A DNA stretch of 64,000 nt from Chondrilla cf. caribensis. Lineage: Eukaryota; Porifera; Demospongiae; Chondrillida; Chondrillidae. How positions within the stretch are numbered: position 1 is the stretch's first letter; every line of letters starts with the position of its first letter. Position numbers and translations under genes: made by a program. The notes under the pieces are model-generated. The model worked only from the letters and a program-made list of their open reading frames with translations. It searched no databases and was not told where the DNA came from. The DNA lies in contig OZ026558.1 of assembly GCA_964020155.1 (NCBI GenBank), positions 2,538,163-2,602,162 of the forward strand. The letters run 5' to 3'. Positions 32,172 to 44,268 of the stretch are shown piece after piece.

Positions 32172-33958
32172 ATTGGGGAATATTTGACAGCAGATTCAAT
32201 ACTCCACATAACTTGAAGGCCATCACGTTAAGGGATGCGCCTGTGGATACAGTGCTGACTGTGCTCTCAGGAAGAGTTGAGGAGGTGGAGCTTAACTTCT
32301 TGGAGTTGGTATGTTGTTCTGTATGTAGTTGTAGGAGTGTACCACACTCAGATCTCTGATGTTGTATAGATGTTCTGATAGATTATCACTAATTTCTGTC
32401 CCAAAATGACAACCACCCATCATCTTAGATCTTTTTTATGATGCCGCTTTGTTTGAGATGGGTTTGCACCCTACTTGCCCTCCTTGAGGGTACATGTGGA
32501 TAAGACTCTACAATCCCTGACATTCCTCAAATCCTGTTCAAACACACACAACCATCTCGAGTAAGAGTCAGAAGATGAGCAAGAGGAGTTAGTGGTAATT
32601 TCAAAATAAAGCAGCTCTACTCGTATTCAAACCAAATCTACACTGTATAGCTGTGATACACATTTTTTGATTGTTATGAAAAATTTTGACCAAAATAATG
32701 TTATCAATACTTGTCACTTGAAGTGAAATGGTATTAAACCAATCAAAATTAATGTACTCCAACTTGATACATATGTGCACATTGAAATACAGTTCATTCT
32801 CAGTGACAATGCACCCAGTTACATTGCTATTCATTAGTTCAACAGTGGTGTAATGTCTAGCCTTGAGTCTTCATCATTAAAAAGAACAGTTGTTGCGCAT
32901 CAAGTCTGAGTATTTCAACAGAAATCTCACTGTTGTCTATCACCATGCACTGAAGCCCCCTAAGTGCTGTTCTAATGTAGACAATTGACCATTTCAATGG
33001 TCGGGTAATGGCTCATCACCATTTTACTGATTATCAATTTGACTCCACCCCTCACAAAACCTTCATATTATCAAAGTCGCAAGACCCTTTTACATTAATT
33101 AATAAAAAGAGGAATAGAGTTTGGTATACACCAGACTATTCTGTTATGTACATCTAGTGCAGTAAACCTTGTGTACGTGTATTGCTGTAGGAAGTAGAGT
33201 ATAGCAATGAAGAGTGGAGGAGAATTGATCATGCAGTGGAAGCTAAGAGAAGTTTGAGGTCATTCAGGATTTGTTGTGATTCCAGTAGTACTCCTCCACC
33301 AGCCTCATGTATGGAACACCTTTGCATAAATGAGACCCTTAAGAATATCAACTGTCACAGTGACTTTTGGGGGATGAATTATGGAGATTTTAGTGAGTCA
33401 AGAGCAAACCATTTCATGTGTATTTGTTTCCGTTTCAGTTTTAAAATGGTAACAATCATTCACATATATACCAGACAACTCTCTGAAGACCCTGTTAGTT
33501 CCATGTGAAAAGTGTTCAGTGAGGATGGAGTTAACCCCTAGACAGTGGTGTGCTGTTCTTTCAGGATTGAAGGATGCCAAAACTTTGAAGGAACTGGATA
33601 TTGACATGTTACACGTAAGACTGTAGACAGTACAACCTGTAATACAGTACGTATTGAGTGATCATGATCATTTATGTACATTCTTGCATTAGGTTCCCTC
33701 CAGCCTTCACAGAGAGGACATTTCCTCAACTGAAATGGCAACAATAGAGGAGGCCATAGCCACAAGTAACCAGCTGGTCAAGGTTGGTGTTAGATGTGGA
33801 GAAAAGGTGAGGGATAATCTCTAAGGTGTACTGGAACTCATACCATCTTGAATTATTGTTATATTGCTTTTTGTTGGTAGGTATCAGATCTTATGCTGTC
33901 GATAGTCAAAGGAGTCTCCAGGAACAGGAACATATCTGAACTTGGGATCATGTATCTG
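32172..33958 (+). CDS. NLR-A LRR exons, first group (5 exons)
   Basis: Exons 32172-32308, 33191-33392, 33475-33614, 33693-33806 and 33881-33958, all with AG/GT borders and matching phases. They carry one or two leucine-rich units each, for example HNLKAITLRDAPVDTVLTVL, ELTPRQWCAVLSGLKDAKTL and SIVKGVSRNRNISELGIMYL. The pattern is that of the ribonuclease-inhibitor-like LRRs of NLR receptors. The third exon uses an acceptor nine bases downstream of the NLR-B position because the ancestral CACAG is now CACAT. The frame survives. Confidence 0.65.
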
Positions 33959-35308
33959 GTTAGTTAATATGTGAATAGGGATTCTGAGGTGCATTGTTCA
34001 TGTCCTTTGGTTGGGTGTAACCTTTGGTTACTTGCTAGCATGTATAATCACAGTTTGCTTCATGTTGCTTCACTGTACATTTGGTCCCCGAGGGTCATCT
34101 CCAGTAGCGTGAAGCTTTCCAACAAACTACATTTCCTATTACATCACTTCCTGTTGTGTCACTTCCTAAAGCCGAGCACACGTGTCTTCATGTGCATAGT
34201 ATGTGTTGTTTGTCTGTGGTAGCCCAGCAGTGTGCATGTTTGTAATCCAAAGGTCATATGTAGTCCAGCTAGCCCAAACTTCTCACTTCTGTACATGTGC
34301 CGAGTGAGAAGCTTTACCTCCACACCTCAAGTCTGCCAATGAAATCCAAGTCACTCCGTTGATACCATTCATCATATCTTGTAGCTAATTTGTTGGGCTA
34401 TCACTCGAAATTGGTGGACAAAAATCCAAAAATTGATCCTCTCCCTGGTAGGCTCTTCATAGTCTCAGATAGTATCAGATAGCTCAGACCAATTTCAACT
34501 CCAATTTCAAAATTGTAACTGTGTCCCACTGAGAAAGGTTCTCGCCTCGTCACCATAAATTCTTTTTTACACATAAAAATGTAAACAAACCCAAGTGGTG
34601 GTACCTTTCCAGTATGAAAGTGTAGTTTGACTATCATTCAGTATGCTGTTGTATATGATTTGGACTTTCTGACAGACATAACCAGCAGGATCCTCCCAAG
34701 AGAATACCATTTTTCACTAGCCGTTCTGCATGAACAACCTTTCAACCTTACAATGTGATTAAATACGTAATGTGATTGTAATTTGTTAGACTCCCAGTAC
34801 AGAGTTATGTAGATATCTGATGAGACCAGGGCCATTCTCACCAGGACAAATTCCCAATTTCAAAATTGGGTGTGAGAATAGGTCTGGGCTATACAAGACT
34901 AGGTACTTCATTGGCAGTGTAGACACAGCATGTTGTCTTCAAGTGATATGAATTGAATTCCTGTGACATATCCGTCTTCGTTCACTTATCAAGGTCATCT
35001 TGCAATCTGAAGTACCAAAATCATCATAAGCCCTATCATCTCCAATAACCACCTTCCAGTGGGGATAGTGCATGAAAAATGAAAATAATTGCTGTACCTT
35101 ACTTCTTGCTCCGCCCACACATGGAAATGATAATTTGTGTCTAGAGGCTAGACTGGGTCATATCATTTATGACATACATGACATTATACATGTGGTCATG
35201 TTATATCTCAGCTATATACATTCAGTATGTGCACTATATATTCAATTTGTAGTATTATGTACTTGAAGTTCCGACTTGTTATTTTGTATTATCCTTGCGC
35301 ATTGGTAG
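33959..35308. other. LRR intron
   Basis: Intron of NLR-A. It matches 60936-64000 of unit II, which carries two extra insertions. No gene seen. Confidence 0.5.
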
Positions 35309-37040
35309 TATGGGTCAGGAGAACATTGGCACTCTCTATTGGAGACTTTGGTACACTCTGACCACATTACTCGTTTGAGGTTGGAGTGTTCTCAACATCT
35401 TCCTTCTCTACTAGGTGAGACTTGTATGTAACTACCTATGTTCGGATTGTGTAATGCTAGTTCCCCTCACAGATGTTCCATGACACCATTTATTGACGAG
35501 AAGCATACCAAAACTGATTATTTGATCCCAATTGTGTGTACACAGTCACGTGTGGATAATTTCTCCATGATACAAACCATCCCAATCCCATTTCTGACTG
35601 AGTGGTACAGTACACACTATACCTATTCTGCTCACTCTACTTTTAACCTTCTACTCAGTAAAGTTTCTTCCACTGGTACTACAGTATAGTGTTTGATTCC
35701 ACTCTGTACAGGTGACAATTGGTGTCAACTCATCATAGATGGTCCAATGTCTAGACCTGTGTGTCACCTTAGGCTAGAACTAACCCCAGCTGAATGTGGA
35801 GTGTTGCTCAGTAGAGTACATCATGCTGAACGACTGGAAGATCTCAGTTTGAGAATTCACTTGATGAGTGTACGTTCCACTGGTACATTGTGTTTGTGTG
35901 GTTAAGTATGTACATGTACTTTTACGAGTGTGCTTGTCTGTTGTGTATCTGGCAATAGATTGATTGTTCCCAATATTTGTACATTAATGTTTGTGGTTGT
36001 GTATATGCTCGATTGTAGGTTGTAAGCATACATGTGTGTATGTGTTCACCTGTGCTTTGTACTTTTGCATGTGTGTACATGTGCATATATGTTTCCATGT
36101 TTGTATATATTGTGTGACACTGTGTATGTACATGTGCTTGTATCCTGTAGAGTTGGCGTATCAAAATGAAAAGTGTACACGTATATGTCATACGTGCACA
36201 CTTCCCTTGATATGTGCACAGCAGGTAACTGAGGTCTATTAGTTGATCTTCAACACCTGTCTCAAGGGCAAACATCATAACAATGACACATGCATTCTAT
36301 AAACATTACAACATGAGAACGTCGTTAGTGCTGTTTTCATTGAAATGGTCAGACTCTCTTGACCCATAATATTATACTCAACCATACCTCATAGATGGCT
36401 TATTGAACACCATTTGGTGCTACATACGTAGCAATTGTTTGTAGAATGTAGGTCAGTGATGGTTTCCTCTTCTGAGGCGGAGACCTTGGAGCTGGGCTCA
36501 AGGTTAAATCGATATTTATTTTGTTCATTTTTCCTGTTCGATGAAATGATGAAATTTTGGAAGGTCTCAAAATGTACATGTACATTTCTGTGTAAAGAGT
36601 ATATGTGCATGCCGTACATATGTATGTATATGAGGTATGTGTATAATAATGTTCATTTTGATTTAACTTGAAACCTTTGTAATAAGGACATGAAATTAAG
36701 ATCCCAAAGTGTCCTTAATAGAGAGGTTTCACTGTGTGTGACATACGTTTGTGTGTGAACACGTGTGTGGAGAGTGGGGGTGCATGGGTGTATTTGGCTT
36801 TAAATGTAGATTGTACTGGTATATTTATTGTGTACATGTATGCTCATTGCATAATATTTGTATGTGTTTACTTCTATATTATGCTCTCATTTACTATTCA
36901 CTCAAGGTTTACACTGTGTGACTTACTGTTTATTCTGTTAGCTTTGGGGATCTCATGATGATGTTGATGATGATGTTGTTAGAAGAGTGGAAGATGTATG
37001 GTCTAATTGTACTTTGAAGAAAGTGAACCTTGCATTTCAT
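35309..37040 (+). CDS. NLR-A LRR exons, second group (3 exons)
   Basis: Exons 35309-35414, 35712-35869 and 36942-37040, with phases 0-1, 1-0 and 0-0. Leucine-rich pattern: HSLLETLVHSDHITRLRLEC, TPAECGVLLSRVHHAERLED, VEDVWSNCTLKKVNLAFH. There is no unit II counterpart inside the window because NLR-B runs off the edge. Confidence 0.6.
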
Positions 37041-37109
37041 GTAGGTTTGCAGTTATTCATAACTGACTATGTTTTGTTATTATGTATATTTGTATGGTTC
37101 TCTAATTAG

Positions 37110-37332
37110 CGCTATAGTGACATCACAAAACAAATGTATAATCTTTCTGGTGCTGTGATGAGAGGAATTACTGCCAACAACAATGATGTCAACTTTGTTT
37201 TCAAAGGACGGAGTTACAGCCTGAACAAAGATCATCTTATTTCACAGCTTGGTCAGGAACATGTGAAGCAATTTGAGGTTGTAGAGAGGGGCCATCACAC
37301 TTACTTTATATCACGTCCTCATGCTTCAACTG
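37110..37332 (+). CDS. NLR-A exon, post-LRR module
   Basis: A 223-bp exon between TCTAATTAG and ACTG/GTGAGT, encoding a 74-residue segment with ITKQMYNLSGAVMRGITANN, VNFVFKGRSYSLNKDHLISQ and HVKQFEVVERGHHTYFISRP. It may be a small alpha/beta domain or the cap of the LRR. I do not recognise it. Confidence 0.55.
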
Positions 37333-37399
37333 GTGAGTTATGTGTGTTCATGTATTGACAATGTTGTTGTTGACCATGTTATTGTGTGCTTCTCTTCAG

Positions 37400-37483
37400 A
37401 GAATGTAGAAAGTTCCCTGACCTCTGAGAAGTCCTCCTCTGAAGTTGTTCCAGTCGATCTCCCCTCTCCTCATGACCCACCAG
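37400..37483 (+). CDS. NLR-A linker exon
   Basis: An 84-bp phase 1-1 exon rich in Ser, Glu and Pro (SSLTSEKSSSEVVPVDLPSP), bounded by TCTCTTCAG and CCAG/GTATGT. Probably a disordered spacer between LRR and death fold. Confidence 0.55.
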
Positions 37484-37789
37484 GTATGTTGTATGTCACA
37501 ATATGAGAGGACATTGTAGACTGTAGGACTCCTTAAGTAACCTCTTCCACATTTGATCAACCATTGTAAGATCTTCACATCTTACGTTCCAGTACTTCTA
37601 TCGTGTGCACCAATAAGTCTAATCCAGTCTCACTTCTACTCAATCTAGTGCAATGTCTGCACACTGGGTTCAGTATGTAACCATGTACTATGCTGTACAG
37701 TGTGAGTATGTATGTACATGAGTGTGTGTGTGTCTGCATGTATGCCTTCATGTCTGTGTGTTGTCGTATTTCAGTATGTGTACATGGAT

Positions 37790-38615
37790 ATGTCACTACA
37801 TGTACTTGTCTACATACTCACTATATGTGACCGTACTTAGGAAAAGGGGCCTTTTGGTAGGTTGACAAATTGTGGTGTACTGAACAAATCAACAAAAATT
37901 CATCAAAATGACGGATTTTGTTTTTTCACCTAAAAGTACTTAATATCTCATTTTCTATGCTTCTATGAAGTTTGAGCCTGATCCGACTGACCTTTGTCGA
38001 GTTATGAAGGTTTAATGCCGCTTCGCAATCTGTATAACATGCCAATTTTCCCATATTCTCATTACGGTTTGGCATAATAAGAACTGATGACATCATAAAC
38101 ATGTGACTGAAATCCATATATGAATAGTATACTAATTTTCGGAAGTGAAGCTGAAAATGAGCAATTTCTAAAATTCGAGTATGTGCAATATCGGAACTAA
38201 TTTGCGTGTAACATTGGAATGGAAGAAGCTATGGACATGCTATTTGCACCATGTTATAGAGTTTTGGAAGTGTGTTCCAGTGATACCAAAAATGCAAATT
38301 CGGCGCTGCCCACCAAAAGACCCCTTTTCCTGAGTATGGTCACATATGTACTTCTCTAAATAATCACTACATGTACTTGTCTACATACTCACTACATGCA
38401 CTTGTCTACACACTTACTACATGTACTTGTCTACATACTCACTACATGCACTTGTCTACACACTTACTACATGTACTTGTCTACATACTCACTACATGCA
38501 CTTGTCTACATACTCACTACATGTACTTGTCTACATATATACTCCCTACATGTACTTGTCTACATACTCACTACATGTACTTGTCTACATACTCACTACA
38601 TGTACTTGTCTACAG
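37790..38615 (+). repeat. 25-bp minisatellite ending in a splice acceptor, split by a MITE
   Basis: The same CTACATACTCACTACATGTA-based unit as 25578-25782. One or two units lie at 37790-37823, then the element at 37826-38344, then about ten units. The last unit ends CTACAG and supplies the acceptor of exon 38616. Confidence 0.9.
37826..38344. mobile_element. TA-flanked MITE with 33-bp TIR
   Basis: A 519-bp element with ends TGTGACCGTACTTAGGAAAA and TGTGACCATACTCAGGAAAA (reverse complement), continuing through GGGG(C/T)CTTTTGGT. The TA target duplication is at 37824-37825 and 38345-38346. It sits inside the minisatellite. Tc1/mariner-like by TA target. No transposase. Confidence 0.85.
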
Positions 38616-38684
38616 GTGATCAAAGTGAGGTCATTTCTACTGATCCTAAGATAGCACCAGTCAATGATCAACCCTCAGTCTATG
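38616..38684 (+). CDS. NLR-A linker exon before death-fold domain
   Basis: A 69-bp phase 1-1 exon (DQSEVISTDPKIAPVNDQPS, then VY), donor TATG/GTGAGC. Equivalent to 1655-1708 and 25783-25836 but five codons longer. Confidence 0.6.
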
Positions 38685-39289
38685 GTGAGCTAACACACTC
38701 TGGACAGATGGTCCAAATGTACAATTGTTAGTTACTATTGTAAGACATCAACCGTATCGTATGTACACTACACATACTAGTATAATATCACAGGGAATCG
38801 AGAATATGGAGACCTACAAAAACGGGATCTGGTTTATTTAAATTGACAGTGTGAAAGACGTGTGTATGACTGTTGACTGGAAGACAGTCCAAAAACGTAA
38901 TGGGAAGACGTGGGGTAAATATATTCATTAGTTGCTAAGTATATTCATAAGCATTATCTCAGTTCGTGGTCAATAACTAATTTGATGATCTCATCTCATG
39001 ATGTCCACGTGATGATCAACCACATTGGGCGCAATTTCTCCTTTTGAATTTGAAGGGGAGGAAGATTGTAAAGGATCAACAAAGTAGTCAAATTCCTTCC
39101 ACTAAAGATAAGTTTCAAGACTATCCTGCTTATTTATTGATTCTAGCTGGTTTATTATGCCTATTTTTCTATCATTTTGTATTTTGAATGTAGGTCAATT
39201 TTAAAAGATCCAGTTTGCTAGCAGAGTTTGTATGCATGAATTACAATGTTACTGTCTGTTATCTTTGACACTCTCTGTGTGTATAATGT

Positions 39290-39559
39290 TGGGTATACGT
39301 GCACTGAAGGAATCTGGCTACTCAGTTTGCTGGATATACTCTGTGTACGTGCACTGAAGGAATCTGGCTACTCAGTTTGCTGGATATACTCTGTGTACGT
39401 GCACTGAAGGAATCTGGCTACTCCGTTTGCTGGATATACTCTGTGTAATGGAACCTGACAGGCATGGTCGAGTGGCTGACCAGTAACTTTGTTGCGAGAG
39501 TCAGCCCAGGCTGTAAAGTGCCAGTATTAATTCATTTCACTTTTCTTCATTTTGTGTGT

Positions 39560-39651
<92 letters not shown>

Positions 39652-40245
39652 TATGTTTGTGTGTGAAGTCAACCTTTATACTCACACAATGTTGGGTATA
39701 CGTGCACTGAAGGAATCTGGCTACTCAGTTTGCTGGATATACTCTGTGTGATGGAACCTGACAGGCATGGTCGAGTGGCTGACCAGTAACCTTGTTGCGA
39801 GAGTCAGCCCAGGCTGTAAAGTGCCAGTATTATTTTGTTTCACTTTTCTTCATTTTGCGCGCGTGTGTGTGTGTGGTATGTTTTATGTGAACTCAACCTT
39901 TATACTCACACAATGTTGGGTATACGTGCACTGAAGGAATCTGGCTACTCAGTTTGCTGGATATACTCTGTGTGATGGAACCTGACAGGCATGGTCGAGT
40001 GGCTGACCAGTAACCTTGTTGCGAGAGTCAGCCCAGGCTGTAAAGTGCCAGTATTATTTTGTTTCACTTTTCTTCATTTTGCGCGTGCGTGTGTGTGTGT
40101 GTGTGTGTGGTATGTTTTATGTGAACTCAACCTTTATACTCACACAATGTTGGGTATACGTGCACTGAAGGAATCTGCCTAGTACTCAGTGTACTGGTTA
40201 TACTCTGTGTGATGGAGCCTGACAGACGTGGTCGAGTGGCTGACC
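39290..40245 (+). repeat. Complex tandem array with tRNA-like box A
   Basis: Starts with about three 55-bp units (GTGCACTGAAGGAATCTGGC), followed by larger units of about 230-290 bp. Each larger unit carries GGCATGGTCGAGTGGCTGAC, TCAGCCCAGGCTGTAAAGTG, a (GT)n stretch of variable length and the 55-bp segment. TGGTCGAGTGG fits the pol III box A consensus. A good box B is not visible. It may be a tandemly amplified SINE. Confidence 0.75.
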
Positions 40246-41918
40246 AATGTGCATGATGGTGTGTGTGTGTGCATTTGTATATATCCATGTGATATACAAT
40301 TAGTATTGTATGTAACTTTGTAGGTTTGCTGGCAATCAGGAGAAGGCAGCCAGAAACACCTCAATATGCCAATGTTGTAGGTGGAAGAGGATCGAGAGTA
40401 AGTGATCCTGAAGTACAGTTGTGAATAGAACCCAAATGACAGAATGCTCAACTTTATTGTGCAGCTATGCAGAACAAGGTTTTAAAGCATGAAGTATACA
40501 TGGGTTATGGTAACACCTTGTACGGCCGATGAGGAATCCAAAGAGGAAACGTTTAGTTTATAAATCCATCAAGTAAGCTGCTAAGTTGATCCAGGATTTA
40601 ATTTAGCTACTGTGATTAGTTTGTCTTTTACTACACAGGACTTAGCTATCAACAGCAGCTGCTAAAGAAGTAATCTAGAGAGACTGTACAAAAGTAGCCA
40701 AAAATAGACAGAGATTTGAACCCCATATCAAGATGGATAAACAAACCTCTAAATTCACCACCTGCTGGTGCCAAACAATGGACAACGGTAGACACCCATT
40801 TAAAAGTAGCTAGAAGAGATTCAACAGAGAAAATCCATGCCAACTCCCTCCAAGGCAAGGTTGAAGGGGCATCCCTAGAAGACAGCCTACAGGTTTAGAC
40901 ATCTTTTTCAGTTTATATCTATCCTTTTTTGAACAAGTTATTTTCTCACGATTTTTGTAATTTTAAGAATGATTTCTAGCTTGTAATCGGTGTGCACGTA
41001 CGTATGCACGGGTATAAAAATGATGGGCGTCCTAGATTCCAAATCAGAACGAAACTGGAAGCGGGGAAGCTAACGGCAGACGAGTAGATTTGTTGTACAA
41101 AGACGTGTGAAATCTCTTCAACTAACCGCCGCGGTTTACAACCGGTTAGCCGGACGTCTGATGTATGTGAGATGGACGTGCGGTTAACGGAAACGGTCTC
41201 CGTGCGAGAGAAAAAACGGTCTTCCCATGGTAATCGTTGTGAAGCGGTAAGCGTTTTCTTAAACAACAAAACGGTTTTCTAATACGCGATTCCCTGTGTA
41301 TGTCACTTGAGGATTCCAGTGATGATGGTGTGAACACACTGTGTAACACACCCCACCATCATGGTGGACCTTACCATGTACTGTGTATGAGCCTCAACCT
41401 CACATTGGATTGTGTTTACAGGGACAAACTACTATGATCTGTCAGCCATTTTAGTCATACTCCCTAGACCACCCAATTGTGTGTTCCAACATCTCATTGA
41501 GTGTCAGTTGAGTAGCTTCACTCAGTAGGACCAGGTGGTTGGGTAGGAATGAGATGTTGTAGGCTGAAGAAGGTCTTTAACTATATTCATAGTCTGTGGT
41601 ACATGTATGTATACATCCCTATCTGTCCTGTTCTTGTTAGTCCTTCAACAGGTAGATTGAGGATAGTGGAGTGTTGGGAGTGTAGTTTGCTTCTTTGTGA
41701 CAGGTTGTGATGACTATATATGCCTATCTCTGCCCTCCCTACACTGTGTATCCTTTGTGACAGGTTGTGATGACTATATATGCCTATCTCTGCCCTCCCT
41801 ACACTGTGTATCCTAGCAACCCAAATCCCATAACTATCCCCATGCATGTTGTATAGTAGTGAGTGTGTTCTCTCTCTATCTCTCCATTCGCCTCTTCTAT
41901 TGACACATGCACCTACAG
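40246..41918. other. Last intron of NLR-A, remainder
   Basis: No exon supported. It contains two exact copies of a 57-bp segment (TGACAGGTTGTGATGACTAT...) at about 41698-41811 and a GGTATAAAAATG motif at about 41010. Confidence 0.4.
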
Positions 41919-42205
41919 ACCGGACTCCATCTGATGCCGGACTAGAAGGTGTTTGGGATGCTGTGCCAGTTTGGGGGAGACTTGCAGTCAAGCTGGGTGT
42001 CCCCATTAGTACGGTGGAGTCTCTCCAGCAGAATCCCATTGGCTGTCTCAAGGCCCTCCAGCTATGGCAGAGTGGGCGGTACAGAGATAAGGGTTTCCCC
42101 CCCACCTGGTCCTTCCTATTGGATGCTGTTGAAGAGATTTCTGGTCCTCTCATCAGAGAGAAGATAGCTGACAGAGTGGCTACCGAGAGGACGTGGACTG
42201 ACTGA
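41919..42205 (+). CDS. NLR-A C-terminal death-fold domain exon
   Basis: Terminal exon after CACCTACAG, 94 codons plus TGA. Reads RTPSDAGLEGVWDAVPVWGR, LAVKLGVPISTVESLQQNP, CLKALQLWQSGRYRDKGFPP and TWSFLLDAVEEISGPLIREK. The order of L-V, LGV, ALxLW and TW-LLDAVEEI matches the six-helix death domain of invertebrate immune proteins. Death-fold domains assemble with like domains to signal. A poly(A) signal follows at 42402. It is the only one of three copies in the window with an intact frame. Death domain versus another death-fold class cannot be settled by eye. Confidence 0.7.
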
Positions 42206-42401
42206 CCCACATCAGAATTTCCTGTTTGATTCGATCTGATTTGCAATATTGTCATGTTTTACCCTAAATCTAATAACCATGCAGTTATTTGTATTGTTAT
42301 TGATGTGTATTACTGCAGTTGTATTTTAATTTATAGAACTTAGTTTTGTATAAACATAGTTATTATAATACATGTGCTATATACATGGTTTAATTTACTA
42401 T

Positions 42402-42407
42402 AATAAA
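42402..42407 (+). terminator. Poly(A) signal of NLR-A
   Basis: AATAAA in an AT-rich 3' region about 200 bases after the TGA. It marks the likely end of the transcript. Confidence 0.5.
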
Positions 42408-44268
42408 ATATTACTCATGCAATTCATTATTATTTCAATTAATTACTGGTCATACCAACTGCATGGCTTCCTGTAGGTGAGAATTGATAAACAATAGGTT
42501 GTTTATTGTAAACAATGTGACCATGATTCATATGACCTTTCAGCTATCTATGAACACAGCACACATACCTGAACAGATACCATACACACATACATGTATG
42601 TACGATTGTACAAAATGGCACAAAACACACGTGATATGGTAGAGGGCCATGCTATAGTTCCAGTAATGGTATGGATTGTGAGTGGATGAGCTTTCACGTG
42701 GCTAGTTTGTATCCGTCGTAGACCTTCATGGTTGATACTTTTACCATCATTTCTTACCATTAAATGGAAACTTATCAACTCACAACCCATACCAACACAC
42801 ACATGTATGTATGCTTGAACACATATATACTACACACAGAAATGGTACATACATACGCATGTGCATTTACCTGTAACACATATTATGCACATACATTATA
42901 GGGCTACATTATGTAGTTTCCATAATGGTTTAATTACATGAGAGTATTGAAGAGGAATTAGTCCAGCTAGCTATAATCGTATCCACACACCCCTAGAGGT
43001 CTCTCACCCTTGCATTGCAGAAATAACACACTTTGTGATGAGATGGTTGTCACATTTCCAATGAACCCAACTGACCTATCAACCACTTCCACACAACATC
43101 ACAGACTGTGAAGAATGGGACAGAGGATATAGCAGTGAAAGTAGTACGTGATTGCAAGGACAATACTAGTGGAAGTGGGAGCTGTCCTGTGAATTCAGCC
43201 ACAAACTAGCCATGTCCGTCCGACCACCCTGAGTAAATGTACAATTAGACCAGTACACACACTACACAGTATTCATAGGCGTAGGGCAAGGTTTGGCAGG
43301 CTGCACCAATAATTTCAAAACTATGAAAAATGACATTTGAGAAAAAGCAGTTGTAGTGGAGCTTAAAATATCATTATCCATATAGTACTGTATAACGGAT
43401 GTACTGATTGGATTCCTGACCAACACATACCATACTGCTACACCCTTGGTATTCAATGTTCACATGCTGTACACACAACATATAATTGCTACACACCAAC
43501 ATCAACCGCACTCCATACATATATATTATTGTTATATACGTACATACCTTGTTCATTATCAGGACTGCATTGTTTGAGAGAATAGAATACACTCTTTCCT
43601 CGTGATCTTGGAGTTCAGCACTGATACCTTCCAAAGTCTACAGTTCTAGAAGCAAAGAACACACCACAGTCAGGTGTGGTACACTAGTGAGTTGAAAGGA
43701 CTGTACATGTGTGTAGGTACAGGTGGACAGGTACTGTACATCACACTGTAAAGGTAGGGCAGTGGCGACGGAAGCAATGAAAAGTGGGGAGGCTATGAAT
43801 GGGGTCTGTTGTGCTGCAGTCGCAAATGCTCACAAACACAAACAACACATCTAGACGATGCCTGTCAGTGTCCTGGATGATCCACAAGGACACACACACA
43901 CTAAACAGAGAACTTGGTACCTTACCCTCCATATACAGACAACTGCTTTAGCCTCCCCTACTTTCATGTTATCTATAATTATTATATTATTTACAAACTG
44001 AACTCGTATATTATTCATACATCATTTAGTTATTTCTGTCTCATTATTATTCACATCACCATTACGTAACACATCATCACCTGTCAATGCATGCATGTAA
44101 AAGCACATCCACACACCCTGTATTTCATACCATTGATGAAGACAGCAGCGAACTGTCGAAACGTTTGGAGTACAATTAGTCATTTGGCTAGTGAATTGCA
44201 TTTAATTTTTCCCATGACAACACCTAGCTGGTCAACCATTTTTGCATATGCATGCTCACCGATTCTGG
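42408..44268. other. Intergenic stretch
   Basis: No supported gene. It holds a number of TACATGTA/ACACAC words but no tandem array or TIR that I can define. Confidence 0.4.

Larger units (their letters stand above)
27243..42205 (+). pseudogene. NLR-A: NACHT-LRR-death-fold receptor with internal stop
   Basis: Fifteen exons connect in phase: 27243-27300 (or the duplicate 27579-27636), 28670-28725, 30194-31907, 32172-32308, 33191-33392, 33475-33614, 33693-33806, 33881-33958, 35309-35414, 35712-35869, 36942-37040, 37110-37332, 37400-37483, 38616-38684 and 41919-42205. Together they give 1175 codons including the final TGA. The order is a Ser/Pro-rich N-terminus, NACHT ATPase, LRRs, an unrecognised 74-residue module (37110), an acidic Ser/Pro linker, and a death-fold domain. 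NLRs of this type are cytoplasmic sensors. The death fold would recruit signalling partners. Damage: TGA at 30944-30946, Walker A GCGKTT changed to GCDKTT, about 33 codons rewritten or lost after the P-loop region, exon 2 of NLR-B absent, and one acceptor lost. All other frames remain open, so decay is recent, or the stop may be polymorphic. Confidence 0.75.

Noticed and set aside
40970..41350. Possible promoter (GGTATAAAAATG) and minus-strand frame in the last NLR-A intron
   Set aside because: A lone TATA-like word with no downstream coding exon; the minus-strand frame has no family features.
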